A stretch of 64,000 nt of DNA from the NCBI RefSeq assembly GCF_010093815.1, contig NW_022985549.1:1385446-1449445 (forward strand), read 5' to 3'. Source of the DNA: Pseudovirgaria hyperparasitica. Its lineage: Eukaryota > Ascomycota > Dothideomycetes > Acrospermales > Acrospermaceae. This document shows, piece after piece, positions 9,660 to 20,148 of this stretch (the stretch's first letter is position 1; every line of letters starts with the position of its first letter). The notes beneath the pieces are model-generated. The model saw only the letters and a program-made list of their open reading frames with translations. It did no database searches and was not told the DNA's origin. Both the position numbers and the translations under genes were made by a program.

Positions 9660-10421
9660 ATGCAGCTCATCACCATCGCCTCCGCTGCCATGGCGGCCCT
9701 ACCTATCGTCAACGCTGCTACCGCTTCCATTTACAACAAATGCGACTTTGATTTCAACATCTGGTCCGTTTCTGCCGACGGCTCTTCCGATGCCATCACC
9801 ATCAAGGCAGGTGACAAGTACACGGAGCCGTACAGGAAGCCCTCTCAGGGCGGTGTCTCGCTCAAGATGATGAACAACACCGGCTCAGCTGGTCCTGTTG
9901 GCCCAGTTTCTCAATTTGAATACACTCTGGAGGGCTTTATCTGGTATGACATGTCCAATGTCGACTGCTCCGGCCATGCTTGCCCCTTCGCACAGCACGG
10001 CTGGTACTTGGACAGCACTGATCACAATTGCCCTACTCGCAACTGTCTCGAGAATGTTGAAAAATGCATTGGAGCGTACACTTACTGGAACAACGACATC
10101 AACACCCTCTCCTGCGACTCCAACAACGACATCCAAATCTACATGTGCATTACCAGCAAGCCCGACAGCAACGATAACTACACACCAGCTCCCTCTTCCT
10201 CATCTCCAGAGGCACCAGCTTCTGAGCCCACTCAAGTTCAGGTTCAACAAGCCCAGGTAGAGGCTCCAGCTGCTCCCGTTGTTACCCCCTCGCCCGTAGA
10301 AGCGCCTCCACATGTAGTTACCGAGATCGTCTACGTGACCCAAGTCAGCTACGAGATGGTTGCGCCAAACAAACGACACGTTCACCACGCACGCCACCCA
10401 CACGCACGGCCATTAATGTAA
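9660..10421 (+). CDS. BYS1/thaumatin-like secreted protein
   Basis: The start is taken at the second ATG (9660) because MQLITIASAAMAALPIVNA is a typical signal peptide; the ATG at 9630 would add ten polar residues in front. The mature part (TASIYNKCDFDFNIWSVSAD onward) matches the BYS1 family, a small thaumatin-related cysteine-rich domain first described from a yeast-phase-specific Blastomyces protein and common in secreted proteins of filamentous fungi. At least eight cysteines lie in the first 160 residues (DCSGHACPF, NCPTRNCLENVEKC and others). The domain is followed by a Pro/Ser/Gln/Val-rich tail and ends in KRHVHHARHPHARPLM, a His/Arg-rich end preceded by a dibasic site. There is no GPI-type hydrophobic end. 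Role unknown; possibly cell surface. Single exon, 253 residues. Confidence 0.85.
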   Translation: MQLITIASAAMAALPIVNAATASIYNKCDFDFNIWSVSADGSSDAITIKAGDKYTEPYRKPSQGGVSLKMMNNTGSAGPVGPVSQFEYTLEGFIWYDMSNVDCSGHACPFAQHGWYLDSTDHNCPTRNCLENVEKCIGAYTYWNNDINTLSCDSNNDIQIYMCITSKPDSNDNYTPAPSSSSPEAPASEPTQVQVQQAQVEAPAAPVVTPSPVEAPPHVVTEIVYVTQVSYEMVAPNKRHVHHARHPHARPLM

Positions 10422-13002
10422 AGGGGAGGACTATACAGTCCATCATGACGCGTCGACTAAACTTTCTTCCTTCGCGGTCGGCGCGGGGCCACGAAAAACG
10501 AGCATCAATTTCTTCGAATCTTCTTGTCATACCCCCTTTACTTCATTTGTGTAATATTTTTGGCGTCTTCGCCTGTGTACCTAGGGACATGCAAGCATGA
10601 ACAGCGCGCGGTGTTAACGGAGGACTCTGATATGATAGAGAAATCACGCAATTCTTCTCAGGAACGCTACTACAGCTTACAGGAGTATGTTTGCGACCTG
10701 CACTTCTTGATTCCTCCTTCTATCATGATATATTCGCCCATTGATCTATATTCACGCTTTATGTTCCACGACTATCACGACTCTCACTTCCCACTTTTTG
10801 CTATTCGCATCCACACAGAAACGCATTCAGTCGGTTGAGTGTGTTCTCGTCCCAACTGATCGAAGCGTCAGCATTCTGTGCTGGGCCCGACCAGAAAGCT
10901 AGTGATCGACGCCCACAGGCCAGTCAGGAAACCGTGCGGCTGTCAAGTCGCCCCCGCGCCATGGAAATCCTTTTCATGAAGCGAACTCTAAAGGAGCCCT
11001 CATTTCGCATGTGTGGTGATGGGTCAATACAAGCGGGTGCGGACTGCGATCCCGGCACTCGCCTTGTGGGCTTAGGGGCTGTTTATTGCATCGTGATTGG
11101 TCTGGCGGGAAATTTGGTCTCACGGGCACACCGCTGGGGTCGGGATAGTGCATACACGTACAAAAGGACTGCGAAAATTGAAATATGCCTTTTCGAACAC
11201 ACTTCATTTTTATTTACTTAGTCGATATAAGTTCAACGTCTACACCTTTGCAGTTTTTTATCACGGTACGGTGTTGTTAGTGTTTGTGTGCACGATGGGC
11301 TGCTGCTACTGCTGCTGTAAAGAATGTGGGAGGAGATCTGAGCGTGCGCTCTGGCCGACAGCAAACGCCACGCGATTGATCAGAGCGTCCACCATGGCCC
11401 ACAAAACCCCCTCCTCAACAACGTTGTACGAAAGGAGACGCGCAAGCTTGTCTTGCCTCTTGTGCTCTAGCCCAGAGCAAATCAGTACTTGTTCCTGACC
11501 CGAGGCGTCTTACACACCCCTACCCCCTGTGCAGTCGTGGTCGTGCGTGGCGAATGTCAGCTGGCGGTCTGGCGGCTGTAGAGTACGGTGAGGGCCCGTG
11601 GTGAAACATTAATTAACAATGAGGGTATCGTATCCGACCATCGTCTTTTGCTCTCTTGGCTGTTTGTCTGGAGTCTTACGGAAAAGGCGGAAGGATGATT
11701 CAAGGACGTGAGGTGACGAGGCGATGAGGCGATGAGGCGTCGCTGTAGCAAAACCCCCTCGGTTCTGCGATACGCCGTCTCGGCGCTTGGCTGTCTACCC
11801 TGATTAGGTAGATGTAAGGTAGTATTGTAGTAACAGACGGGTGCCATGCGAGGCTGACCATTCATTGAATAATACTACAGCTGCCAGGTCCACTTTCACT
11901 ACATCATCTAGCTCCATCTTCCATCATCGCGACGACCTCAAGTTTTCTCGCCATGTTCGTCTCACAAGCTGCCTCGAGTGAACCACTACACCGGTAGCCC
12001 CAATGTCCGCTGGAGATTTGATGGATAGTGAGATGCCCGGCTGCACTTAGCAGTCCCCGTATCGCTGCCCTGCCCGTCGTCGTTCGTAATCTCCTATCGC
12101 GGGTATCGTGTCGGAGATGAGCGTTTGCTCAGATGGTAGTCGAGATGTGGTCCTCGTTGACAAGTCATCCTCGTGTGGAACATCGTATGCAACGGAGTGA
12201 CGTGCGACTTGCTCGTTGCACAACTTTTTTTATATGGTTCTATGGCTATCGAATTACTGCATGGGTTGAGTGAGTGAGACATGGAGGTGCGATACCCCAG
12301 TCTGCTGCTGCATTCATCTTCCTCTAATGTGTCTGGTACTGGTAGCCGTCTTGTCGATCTCATATCCACTCTCATCACGTTTGTATACAACTGTGATGTC
12401 CTATAATAGTGTCTCTCGGATGGTGTCTTGGTTCTCAGCCATACCTCTTTGGCCGGATCTATGTTTCTTCCTGTCCAATAATTAGTACTTTCCTCCCTCA
12501 AAACCCTACCGGAATATTTTCTTTCGCGCCGAATTCCTCGAACCTCCGATTGGAGTGTCCGATTCGTATTCTCGTAGATGTGTCATCGATAGTCTTTGTG
12601 CCCGATCTTTTGTGTGTTCAACTCCAATTCCAGCGGCTCTCACGTGACAGTCTCTGTCGTTGCGCTTTCTTTTGTGAATAATGGGACTTGTCACAGGGGT
12701 CCATTCCGGTACCATTCATGTTGCGCAAAACACGTGCGTGTCATGTTATGGTCTAGAATCACTATTAGACTTCGGATGACAAGCGGAAAGGCCCAGACTC
12801 TTGGTAATTACCACGTGGAGTCAGGGTACTAAACTAGAGAATCTAAGAAGACTTGGAACCGATCATTAATATTACTACCGCTGAATCAAACACGATGAGA
12901 TGAACGAACAGCATGAAGGGTCGTTAGGTATTTGATCGGTCTGATAGGCCTTGGGCTCCTTCCTAGTCTCCAAACAGTTCTGAATTAACGTAGGGCGGAA
13001 TG
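10422..13002. other. gene-poor stretch, no supportable gene
   Basis: About 2.6 kb. Frames of 60-135 codons exist on both strands but none has a domain, signal peptide or consistent codon pattern that I recognise. A short imperfect GATGAGGC tandem occurs around 11715-11740. The start should contain the terminator of the BYS1-like gene. Confidence 0.4.
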
Positions 13003-13420
13003 TTACCTACCTGGGCCTCTGGCTTCACAGCTTATCCAAGGCAGTGCATTCCCGAGCATTCCTTTCAAGTTGGACTCTAAGAAGCTACATACTTCCGCAT
13101 CCGGAAACTGTAAGGAAAAACTCTCTTTCGAGTTGTCAAGCAGGGTTTGTGGCGCCATGAAGAATGTATCCCTTGCCTCCATAGGCATGCGCCGCATCTA
13201 GCTCATCGCTGTCTACCTGGGCATTCTCAAACCCCTTACTTCTAGTAGCACAAACCGGCAATAACTTCATCTGACTCTGCCTCTGTGTCATTTCCGGAAA
13301 CAGCCTATCTTTAAACCCAAAATCGCTAATATAAGTATCTTGTTTAACAAGCACGAAGCTGATTAACGACCTCCTTCTAGCCTTGATGAATCTGTTACCA
13401 AACACGGAATAGGTCCATTT
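13003..13420 (-). pseudogene. possible decayed gene fragment, unrecognised
   Basis: Minus strand: a frame reading VFGNRFIKARRRSLISFVLV to ATRSKGFENAQ (about 13400-13210) looks protein-like. It then passes into a second frame reading ARDTFFMAPQTLLDNSKESF and FPDAEVCSFLESNLKGMLG (13165-13040). The two can be joined by a 40-nt GTAGAC...GGAG interval after FENAQ or by a frameshift; a donor-like GTAGGT follows the second part near 13006. I recognise no family. Composition suggests a real but decaying or spliced gene; confidence is low. Confidence 0.3.
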
Positions 13421-15946
13421 GTGAGAAATAATTACTTCCTGACTCGATTAACGCTAGTCAAATGTTCATTTTTCGAAGATTACGACGAAGGATTGAAGAG
13501 AGCTTAGTAAGGGATAAGTTCTCTTATAGCCACAGGGCCATCCTTTAGTAGCACATCTGATAGTTTCTTCGTTGATACATGTGTATTCTATAGGATATAT
13601 GAGTCATGATCCTCACAATTCATGATCCTCACAATCAAAGATTCTTTAGTTATTTAAGTTTATTTACTTTTATGATGATTATTCTTGTTACGGGTAATAA
13701 TTTACTAGTTATGTTTGCACTGTCTTCGTTTTCGCCGCTCACACATGACTACTATGAGCCTGTTCTGTGACTGAATCAATTGTTTATAGCTCGGCCGTCA
13801 ATTCTGATGAGTCTCTCAGAGCGGGCTAGACATCATGTCACACATTCATTTCGCGTGCTAAGGTGCGTGAATGTACCAGAGATGTGTGATGATACGACAA
13901 GGCTGTCCTGAAGGCTTCTCCTTCGCGATGCAGTATCTGAAGCAGCCGCTGATTTACATGATTATCCAATCCGTTATAGTCCAGGTATCTGAATCCAATA
14001 GAAGCTACAAAATTGACTGTAATCATTTCGTCGAATCTTTCCTACATACCTTAGAAATAAACTCTCTGTACAGGATTCGAGACGTCTTACATCGATCTCC
14101 AGAACCTAAAGTAATTCACGAATGTATTTCTCTAAAACTCAAGTAACATAATGTTTTAGGTCGTATTATGCCTTGTTCTTCTAGGTCTGTACATAGCTCC
14201 TGTGCGAATTACTTGGGGGCGACACTTAATTAAAGACACGTCTATGACGGGACCCAACATGGTGAACATATCATTAATCCTGTACTTGTCTGGAGAACCT
14301 GTCTGCTGTGAGGAGTGGTGCCTAGCAGAAGAGACACGAGAGACACATCATGAAACATATTGCCACTTGAGCTGTCATTCATCGTCACTCGCTCATAACA
14401 TGCTTTCACTTGCGGCTTAGTCGTTCCAGTGCAAGACGTGGATATACTAGGCTTGCGTTGCCATGATTCCCGCTTGCAAAGTCTCCAAGGAGAGCGCACC
14501 CGGATGACCTTCGCAAATCCCTCGAACAAAGTGATGGCAATAATCAAGTCTCAGTAATCACGTCTCAACAAGTCTACACGCGGGAACTACGGCTGAGTGA
14601 ATTCGGTATGGTCTTCTCTGGAAAGTTAATTATGCTGCAGCTGCTAAGTCCCGGCAACTTGAAAACAGCAATGTTGGGGTTTAGGTGTCGTAAATGGTTG
14701 ATATGCTTGTCACGAAACAAATAGTCGACAACGTGTACTCTTAAGACCGCCTTCACGTTCGGATACTGCATGCTCAGGCTCCAGTAAATTTACCAAGAGC
14801 ACAGAGAGTGCTATAGGATTGATCTACTATGCTTTGCCTGCACATTACGTGATTCGCACCCTCATTGATTTCCTAGTCCAGCCTAAATATTGTTAGTAGC
14901 GTAGATTTATGAAAGCAGTAGGGGGAATTCGAGCAACGACCTGGGCTTTGGAATGGGAATGTCCAAGAGAACAGGAAATGATGAAAAGATTACAGCGGTT
15001 AACAGATGCAAGGTACTCAGCATCCTCCATTCACAGTCAAGCTGGCAACGATCCCAAAGAGCACATGGAGCATCCCGTTTGTACGCTTAACGAATACTTC
15101 AGAACCGAGTAAGCTAGGTGAGTGATGACAGCGTGTTTCCATGAACAGCATTCGATTACGCCTTGACACTTCTCTGCCGATGAGAGCAAACCATGTGACA
15201 CGGTCATGAGATGAAGCCGAGATCAGTAGTTGCGCCTGATCCTGCAGTGACAGCTCCCGATCGTATTGCTTGAGGAATATCATGCAGACCATCTCTGCGG
15301 ACATCAAGTTCGGTGTGTGTCTGAGTTGATAATTGATATGATATGATGGTCTGCAAAGTTGAGCTAAGGGAAATTCAAAGGCATACATTCAGTGACTACA
15401 ACTCTGTCAGGCTACGGGTGGATGATCACAGGATGATACGCATCAGAATAAGCTATTAGTAGTATGTCGGGTGGAGTCGGGAGCTTTCAATTGATCTGGT
15501 TGCTTGAGAATGGCCGGGTGATGCTTCGGCCGAACGTTAGCATTCATTCACTTGACACGCGTAGATGAAAGTCGCAACAGCCAGCTCCTCACCACCACCA
15601 GAGACAGCCATATAGACCCAACGAGACATTCCGAATAGAAAGCGTGTCGATGACAAGGAGAATGAGACGGAGACGGGGGCAATATTGGAGATGACGATTT
15701 ACCGACTCACCGGCAACATGGCGATCACGGCGCCGCCAGCCCGAGGCTCAGCCGTGTCGTGTCGTGTGGAGGCGAAAGAAATCGCGCATGCCACCGACCC
15801 GCAAATGCCCATCTCCAACTACACTATCGTCAATCTGGGGTAATTAATCAAGTAATAAGCTGGGGCCGCTCCTATCGATCATCCTATTGTCTTCCATCAA
15901 ACAACTCTGATGCTCCTATGTGGTCTTCGGTGCTGTCATCGACAAT
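13421..15946. other. gene-poor stretch, AT-rich in its first part; HIS2 promoter at its end
   Basis: About 2.5 kb. 13500-13720 is AT-rich and contains a 16-bp tandem duplication. Short frames around 13840-14150 and 15017-15388 show no recognisable family. The last few hundred bases before 15947 should hold the promoter and leader of the histidinol-phosphatase gene. Confidence 0.4.
13604..13635. repeat. 16-bp perfect tandem duplication
   Basis: TCATGATCCTCACAAT occurs twice, head to tail, inside an AT-rich intergenic stretch. Probably a replication-slippage or repair footprint. Confidence 0.95.
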
Positions 15947-17061
15947 ATGCCCTTCTCCCATCACAGCCACTCGGGTCAGTTCTGCCCAGGCCATGCCAAG
16001 AATACATTGGAGGAGATGGTCCAAACCGCCATTAGCAGCGGCATGCGCGTGTTCGCCTTGACAGAGCACATGCCACGTGATGAAGTGGATTTCTACCCCG
16101 AGGAAGTATGTCGGGACTGTCGTTGAGCGCGCAATCACCAGCTTCTGATAACTGATGCTGCACGCAGGTGGGAAATCAAACCGCCGAGTCCTTGTGGGAT
16201 CTCATCGATGATTTCTATCAAGAGGCGACACGCCTCAGGATGTGGTATGGTCATCAAATGAAAATCCTGATTGGCTTCGAATCAGAATGGATTCGCAAAT
16301 CGTCGTTGCGTCTGGTTAGGATGCTGCAGGCGAAGCACGATTTCGACTTCTTCGTTGGCTCAGTACATCACGTGCACACAGTCCCGATCGACTTCGACAA
16401 GCCCACATACGATCGAGCCAGGATGGCCGCGGGAGGGTCCGATGAGAAGCTATTTGGGGACTATTTTGACTCTCAATACGATATGTTGAAGGCGCTTGAG
16501 CCACAATTAGTTGGTCATTTCGATCTCATCAGACTCTTCAGTGATGAGCCCGATGGTGGTCTGAAACGATTTCCCGGAGTTTGGCAGAAGGTCATTCGCA
16601 ATTTAAGACACGTCGTTCGCTATGGCGGTATCCTCGAGCTGAACTCTGCCGCGTTAAGAAAGGGCTTGAAAGAACCGTACCCCTGTCTGGAGGTGTGCCA
16701 GGTATGTTATGTCAAACGCCAGCCTCGTCCCAATTGTGCAGTCTTGACCATTGCTGAACAGACGTTTCAAATGATGGGAGGAAAATTCGCTATGTCGGAC
16801 GACAGTCATGCAGTGGATCAAGTTGCTACCCACTACATTCCATTAATGAGGTTCATTGCAAAGGCAGAAATCTCCGCTATATGCCATCTGAACCAAGTAG
16901 AACCCCCAGATGATTACGACGAATATGGTGATGATAGCGAAGGCAGTATAGATCGACCACGTAGATGGCCCAAAGCATCAGTATCCTGTGTGTGTGTGGA
17001 GGAGCTATTCGAAGAAGCAGTGGATGATTCACCTTCAGAAGATGAAGAGTATCAACAATGA
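15947..17061 (+). CDS. HIS2: histidinol-phosphatase (PHP family)
   Basis: Exons 15947-16105, 16168-16701 and 16762-17061 give 330 residues. The start MPFSHHSHSGQFC is the usual fungal N-terminus; an ATG 27 bases upstream would add nine residues. The enzyme hydrolyses histidinol phosphate to histidinol, the penultimate part of histidine synthesis, in the cytosol. PHP metal-binding motifs are visible in order: HSHSG near residue 7, ALTEHMP, GFESEW, GSVHHVH, HFDLIR and MSDDSH. Intron 1 (62 nt) has GTATGT and CAG. Intron 2 (60 nt, GTATGT...ACAG) is a multiple of three without a stop, so an unspliced reading would keep the frame but insert 20 foreign residues between CLEVCQ and TFQMMGGKFAMSDDSH. 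The C-terminus is long and acidic (SPSEDEEYQQ), somewhat unlike other members. Confidence 0.93.
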
Positions 17062-19221
17062 AACAGAAACGATTAGCCTTCAGCAAAATGAAGTTTAACA
17101 GCGGTGAAACAGGATCCTTCCCAAGCAAAGGGTACTCCCGTGCAAACCGCGGGCGGCCTGTTCAGGGCGCAGCCTTGAAGGGGCTGTAGATGTTCTGTGT
17201 GAGACCCTGTTCCTTCTTGGCGTTGGGGCTGACGAGTCCTGGTCAGTTTCTGACAGATCTCAAGGTTACATGACAGAGGCCAGAGGGTAAAGTAATGTTT
17301 GCTGGTCAGAGCAGAAACACTCGGTGCCATCGGAGCCTTTTCCATTCTGGAGAGGTTGACATATTTTGGCAATATACAAACAACTATCAGGGCGCTTTAG
17401 ACGTCCGCGGGCTTGTTCATCCTAGGTCTGGCAGCGCACATTCAAGTAATGACTTCACGCGCAAGCATCGCTAAGAACTGGTTTAGCGACAAGTGTGACG
17501 TGGCGACCTTGCAATCCTCTACCCTGTACATTTAGTTCGACTTCGGCAGACGGTGTACAGATTCAACCGGTGTGCCGAATGAATCTGTTGCGAAAAAAGA
17601 AATTAGACTGCCTGGAATCGTATCAAAGTACCAAGCCAAACGACGTGAGTGTCCTTGTCCTATACTTAGTTTAAAACCTCGAGGTATACATAGGATTAAC
17701 GTGAGCGGTATCGGTGTTATTGGGTATGGGTTACAGCTAAGGTGCTAAGCCACGCGGAGCAGGTTCCGACGAGAAGCCTCACCAGGTATTGGTCATTGAC
17801 GATGCAAACTTTCCTCTCAGTTCTGAATGCCGGGTGACTTTCCCGTACCATGAGCTGTCTCACTCCATTTTATTTTTCTCACTTAAGCCTGGAAGCAAGT
17901 GTGCCAAAACAAATGCCAATACAGCACTGTGGTTGGCTGGTTGAGAGTATGGGCGGAACCGGCCAGTCAGCGGGGTCTACCTTGATCACTTGCAGGTGAA
18001 AAATCGCATCATTGTGGTATGAAGGCCTTCAAAGCACATGCACTGCATGATCATGACGTTCTGTGTCTTCATTTAACTCAAGACCTGCATCATGCACGAG
18101 GGATGACAAAATCATGTCTTTCGAAGGCTGGCTTACGACGTGTATACACTAGGCACAGTTTTGTTTACGACATAGGAAGTACTGTTCTTCACTTTATTAG
18201 TATGAGTCTAGACTCGGCATCACGGCTAAATGTAATCGAGGACAAGCTTTGCCAAGAAGTCTAACATTCTGTATCTGTATCTCTCCTCATTCTTCAAATC
18301 ACGAAAGGACGCGATCAATTGTGCGCTGTAGAATTATCATTCTGCGGTAGCGCTAGCGAAAGACGATCATGCAGTACGTTTGTCGAGGCAACGTTATATC
18401 TATGGAGGTTTCAGGACTACCGCAGCTATTTACTGAATCACTATTTAGATCCTTTGACGTTTTAGATCCGGTGGATCGTTCAACATCGAGGGTTTGTTTG
18501 TGTGGAGTTCTGGCTTCTGATACTAAGAGACTCTGTCTCATGTCAACAGCATGACGACTTGTTACTCGAGGTATTTTTCTCTCTTGGCTCATGCAGGCCA
18601 TCCTGGCTTTGGTCCAGACAGTATGGCTGTCCTTGGTAGCTGGCCTGTACACATCCATGTAGCATGTCCATGTTTAACCCGGTTGCCGTATTCGTTACCA
18701 TGTAGCACTTTTTCACCTAAAGTCACGACTCAGACCCACCTCGAAGCCGCATAAAGATGCAGTGCTAGTACCATTCTTCTGTCATGGTATAGCCTCCTAA
18801 TTCTTTCCTCCTGTGGAACCTTGGATTTGGTCTTGGATGTGTCTCCGCCCTCCCCGTAAGCTTGCGGAGAGGAACGGAGATGTTCACTTCTGCAGACCCT
18901 ATGATATCTACTGGGTACAGCCTGAAGTTTCTACCCAATCTGCATTTTATTGAAGGCGGGTACAGCTCCATCCAAGCAGACCCCTTGTTCCCAAATACTA
19001 TTCTCCATTATCCATCAGAATTAATGGTACCTTGTCTATCAATGTTTCGATGATGGTCTCCACTTTCCAGTCTCACATCGAAGTCATAAAGGCACCCCTT
19101 CTTCGTCGATATTCAGATCAAAATAATACACCTTACTTTGTCCTGTCCTTACAAAAGTCTTTCCTTTTCTCCTTCCTCAACGTTTCAGGAAGTCAAATAT
19201 TGAAGATTGCTCTGCATCGAG
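17062..19221. other. intergenic stretch, no gene recognised
   Basis: About 2.2 kb between HIS2 and the FKBP gene. Only short frames are present (the longest around 18019-18264 and 18353-18658) with no family resemblance. The 3' end of HIS2 and the promoter of the FKBP gene are expected at the two sides. Confidence 0.4.
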
Positions 19222-20148
19222 ATGGGGGTTCAGAAACAGGTGATCAAGTCAGGCAATAACATGGACTGGCCTCGACAGGGAGACATTGTCACAATGGAAT
19301 ACACCGGATACCTCTACGATCCTTCCCAAGCTGCAAACGGTTATAGAGGGGTACAGTACGTATATCCCACCCGTGAACCCGTAGTTTCTGAGGCTTCCAT
19401 ATTGTTGTCAGACTACTAAAGTTCCACTTCTAGATTTGATACATCAGTTGGCCGAGGAGATCTCACGACGAAGATAGGGGTTGGTCAGATCATAAGAGGT
19501 CAGCCCATCCTTTCTATGGTTCAATTGGGATCGTCATCGCCCACCTCTTCAGTCTGACAGATGTATGACAGGTTGGGATGAAGGGATTCTAGGATCTTCG
19601 ACGGCGTATGGCATGTCTTTGGGTGAGAAGGCTACCCTAATGATTACGAGGTATGAGGAGCAGCACATTCTTGAATTGTTATCATGTCTCATGCTTGTTA
19701 ATTTCTTTTGTCACACGAAAGTTTGCTGATAATCATCGCAGCGATTACGGATACGGTTCACGGTAAGTTCACTCCTGATGCCCCGCAATGTGTCGGACAT
19801 ATCGATCAGTGGGTAGCGAAGATATCCAGTTCTATGCCAGCAACACATTAGAAGACGCATCTCGGTCAATGCGAGGCTCAATTTCTACCTTATCGCATGT
19901 CGACCATGACATCTAGCTAATGCATCACCTCGTAGAGGATTCTTAAGAGCCATCCCTCCCGACAGTTCCTTAATCTTGTAAGTTGAACCAGTACCTACTC
20001 ACTTCCGGCACTTTCTCCGCAACTTCCCAATCTGACCGTTGTTGTCCGTACTCGACTTGTCCTAATCTCCGTATGCATCGCTGACTTGTTACACTCCAGC
20101 GACGTCACGTTGAAAGCCATCAACGGCAAGCGAGCCTATTGGATCTAA
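19222..20148 (+). CDS. FPR1: FKBP12-type peptidyl-prolyl cis-trans isomerase
   Basis: Six exons: 19222-19355, 19434-19498, 19572-19650, 19742-19762, 19936-19977 and 20100-20148, giving 129 residues. All junctions are GT-AG and exon phases agree. The protein reads GDIVTMEYTGYLYD, then FDTSVGRGDLTTKIGVGQII, RGWDEGILGSS, YGYGSRGF, AIPPDSSLIFDVTLK and ends KRAYWI. Canonical pocket residues are present: Tyr in YTGYL, the FD pair, the VI-type pair before GW (here II), the Trp of GWDEG, the Tyr of YGYG and the Phe of LIFDV. The position of human Phe46 appears to be Leu (GRGDL). A small insertion DPSQAANGYRG lies before the FD motif. These proteins isomerise prolyl bonds and bind FK506/rapamycin. Exon 4 is only 21 nt. 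Confidence 0.93.
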
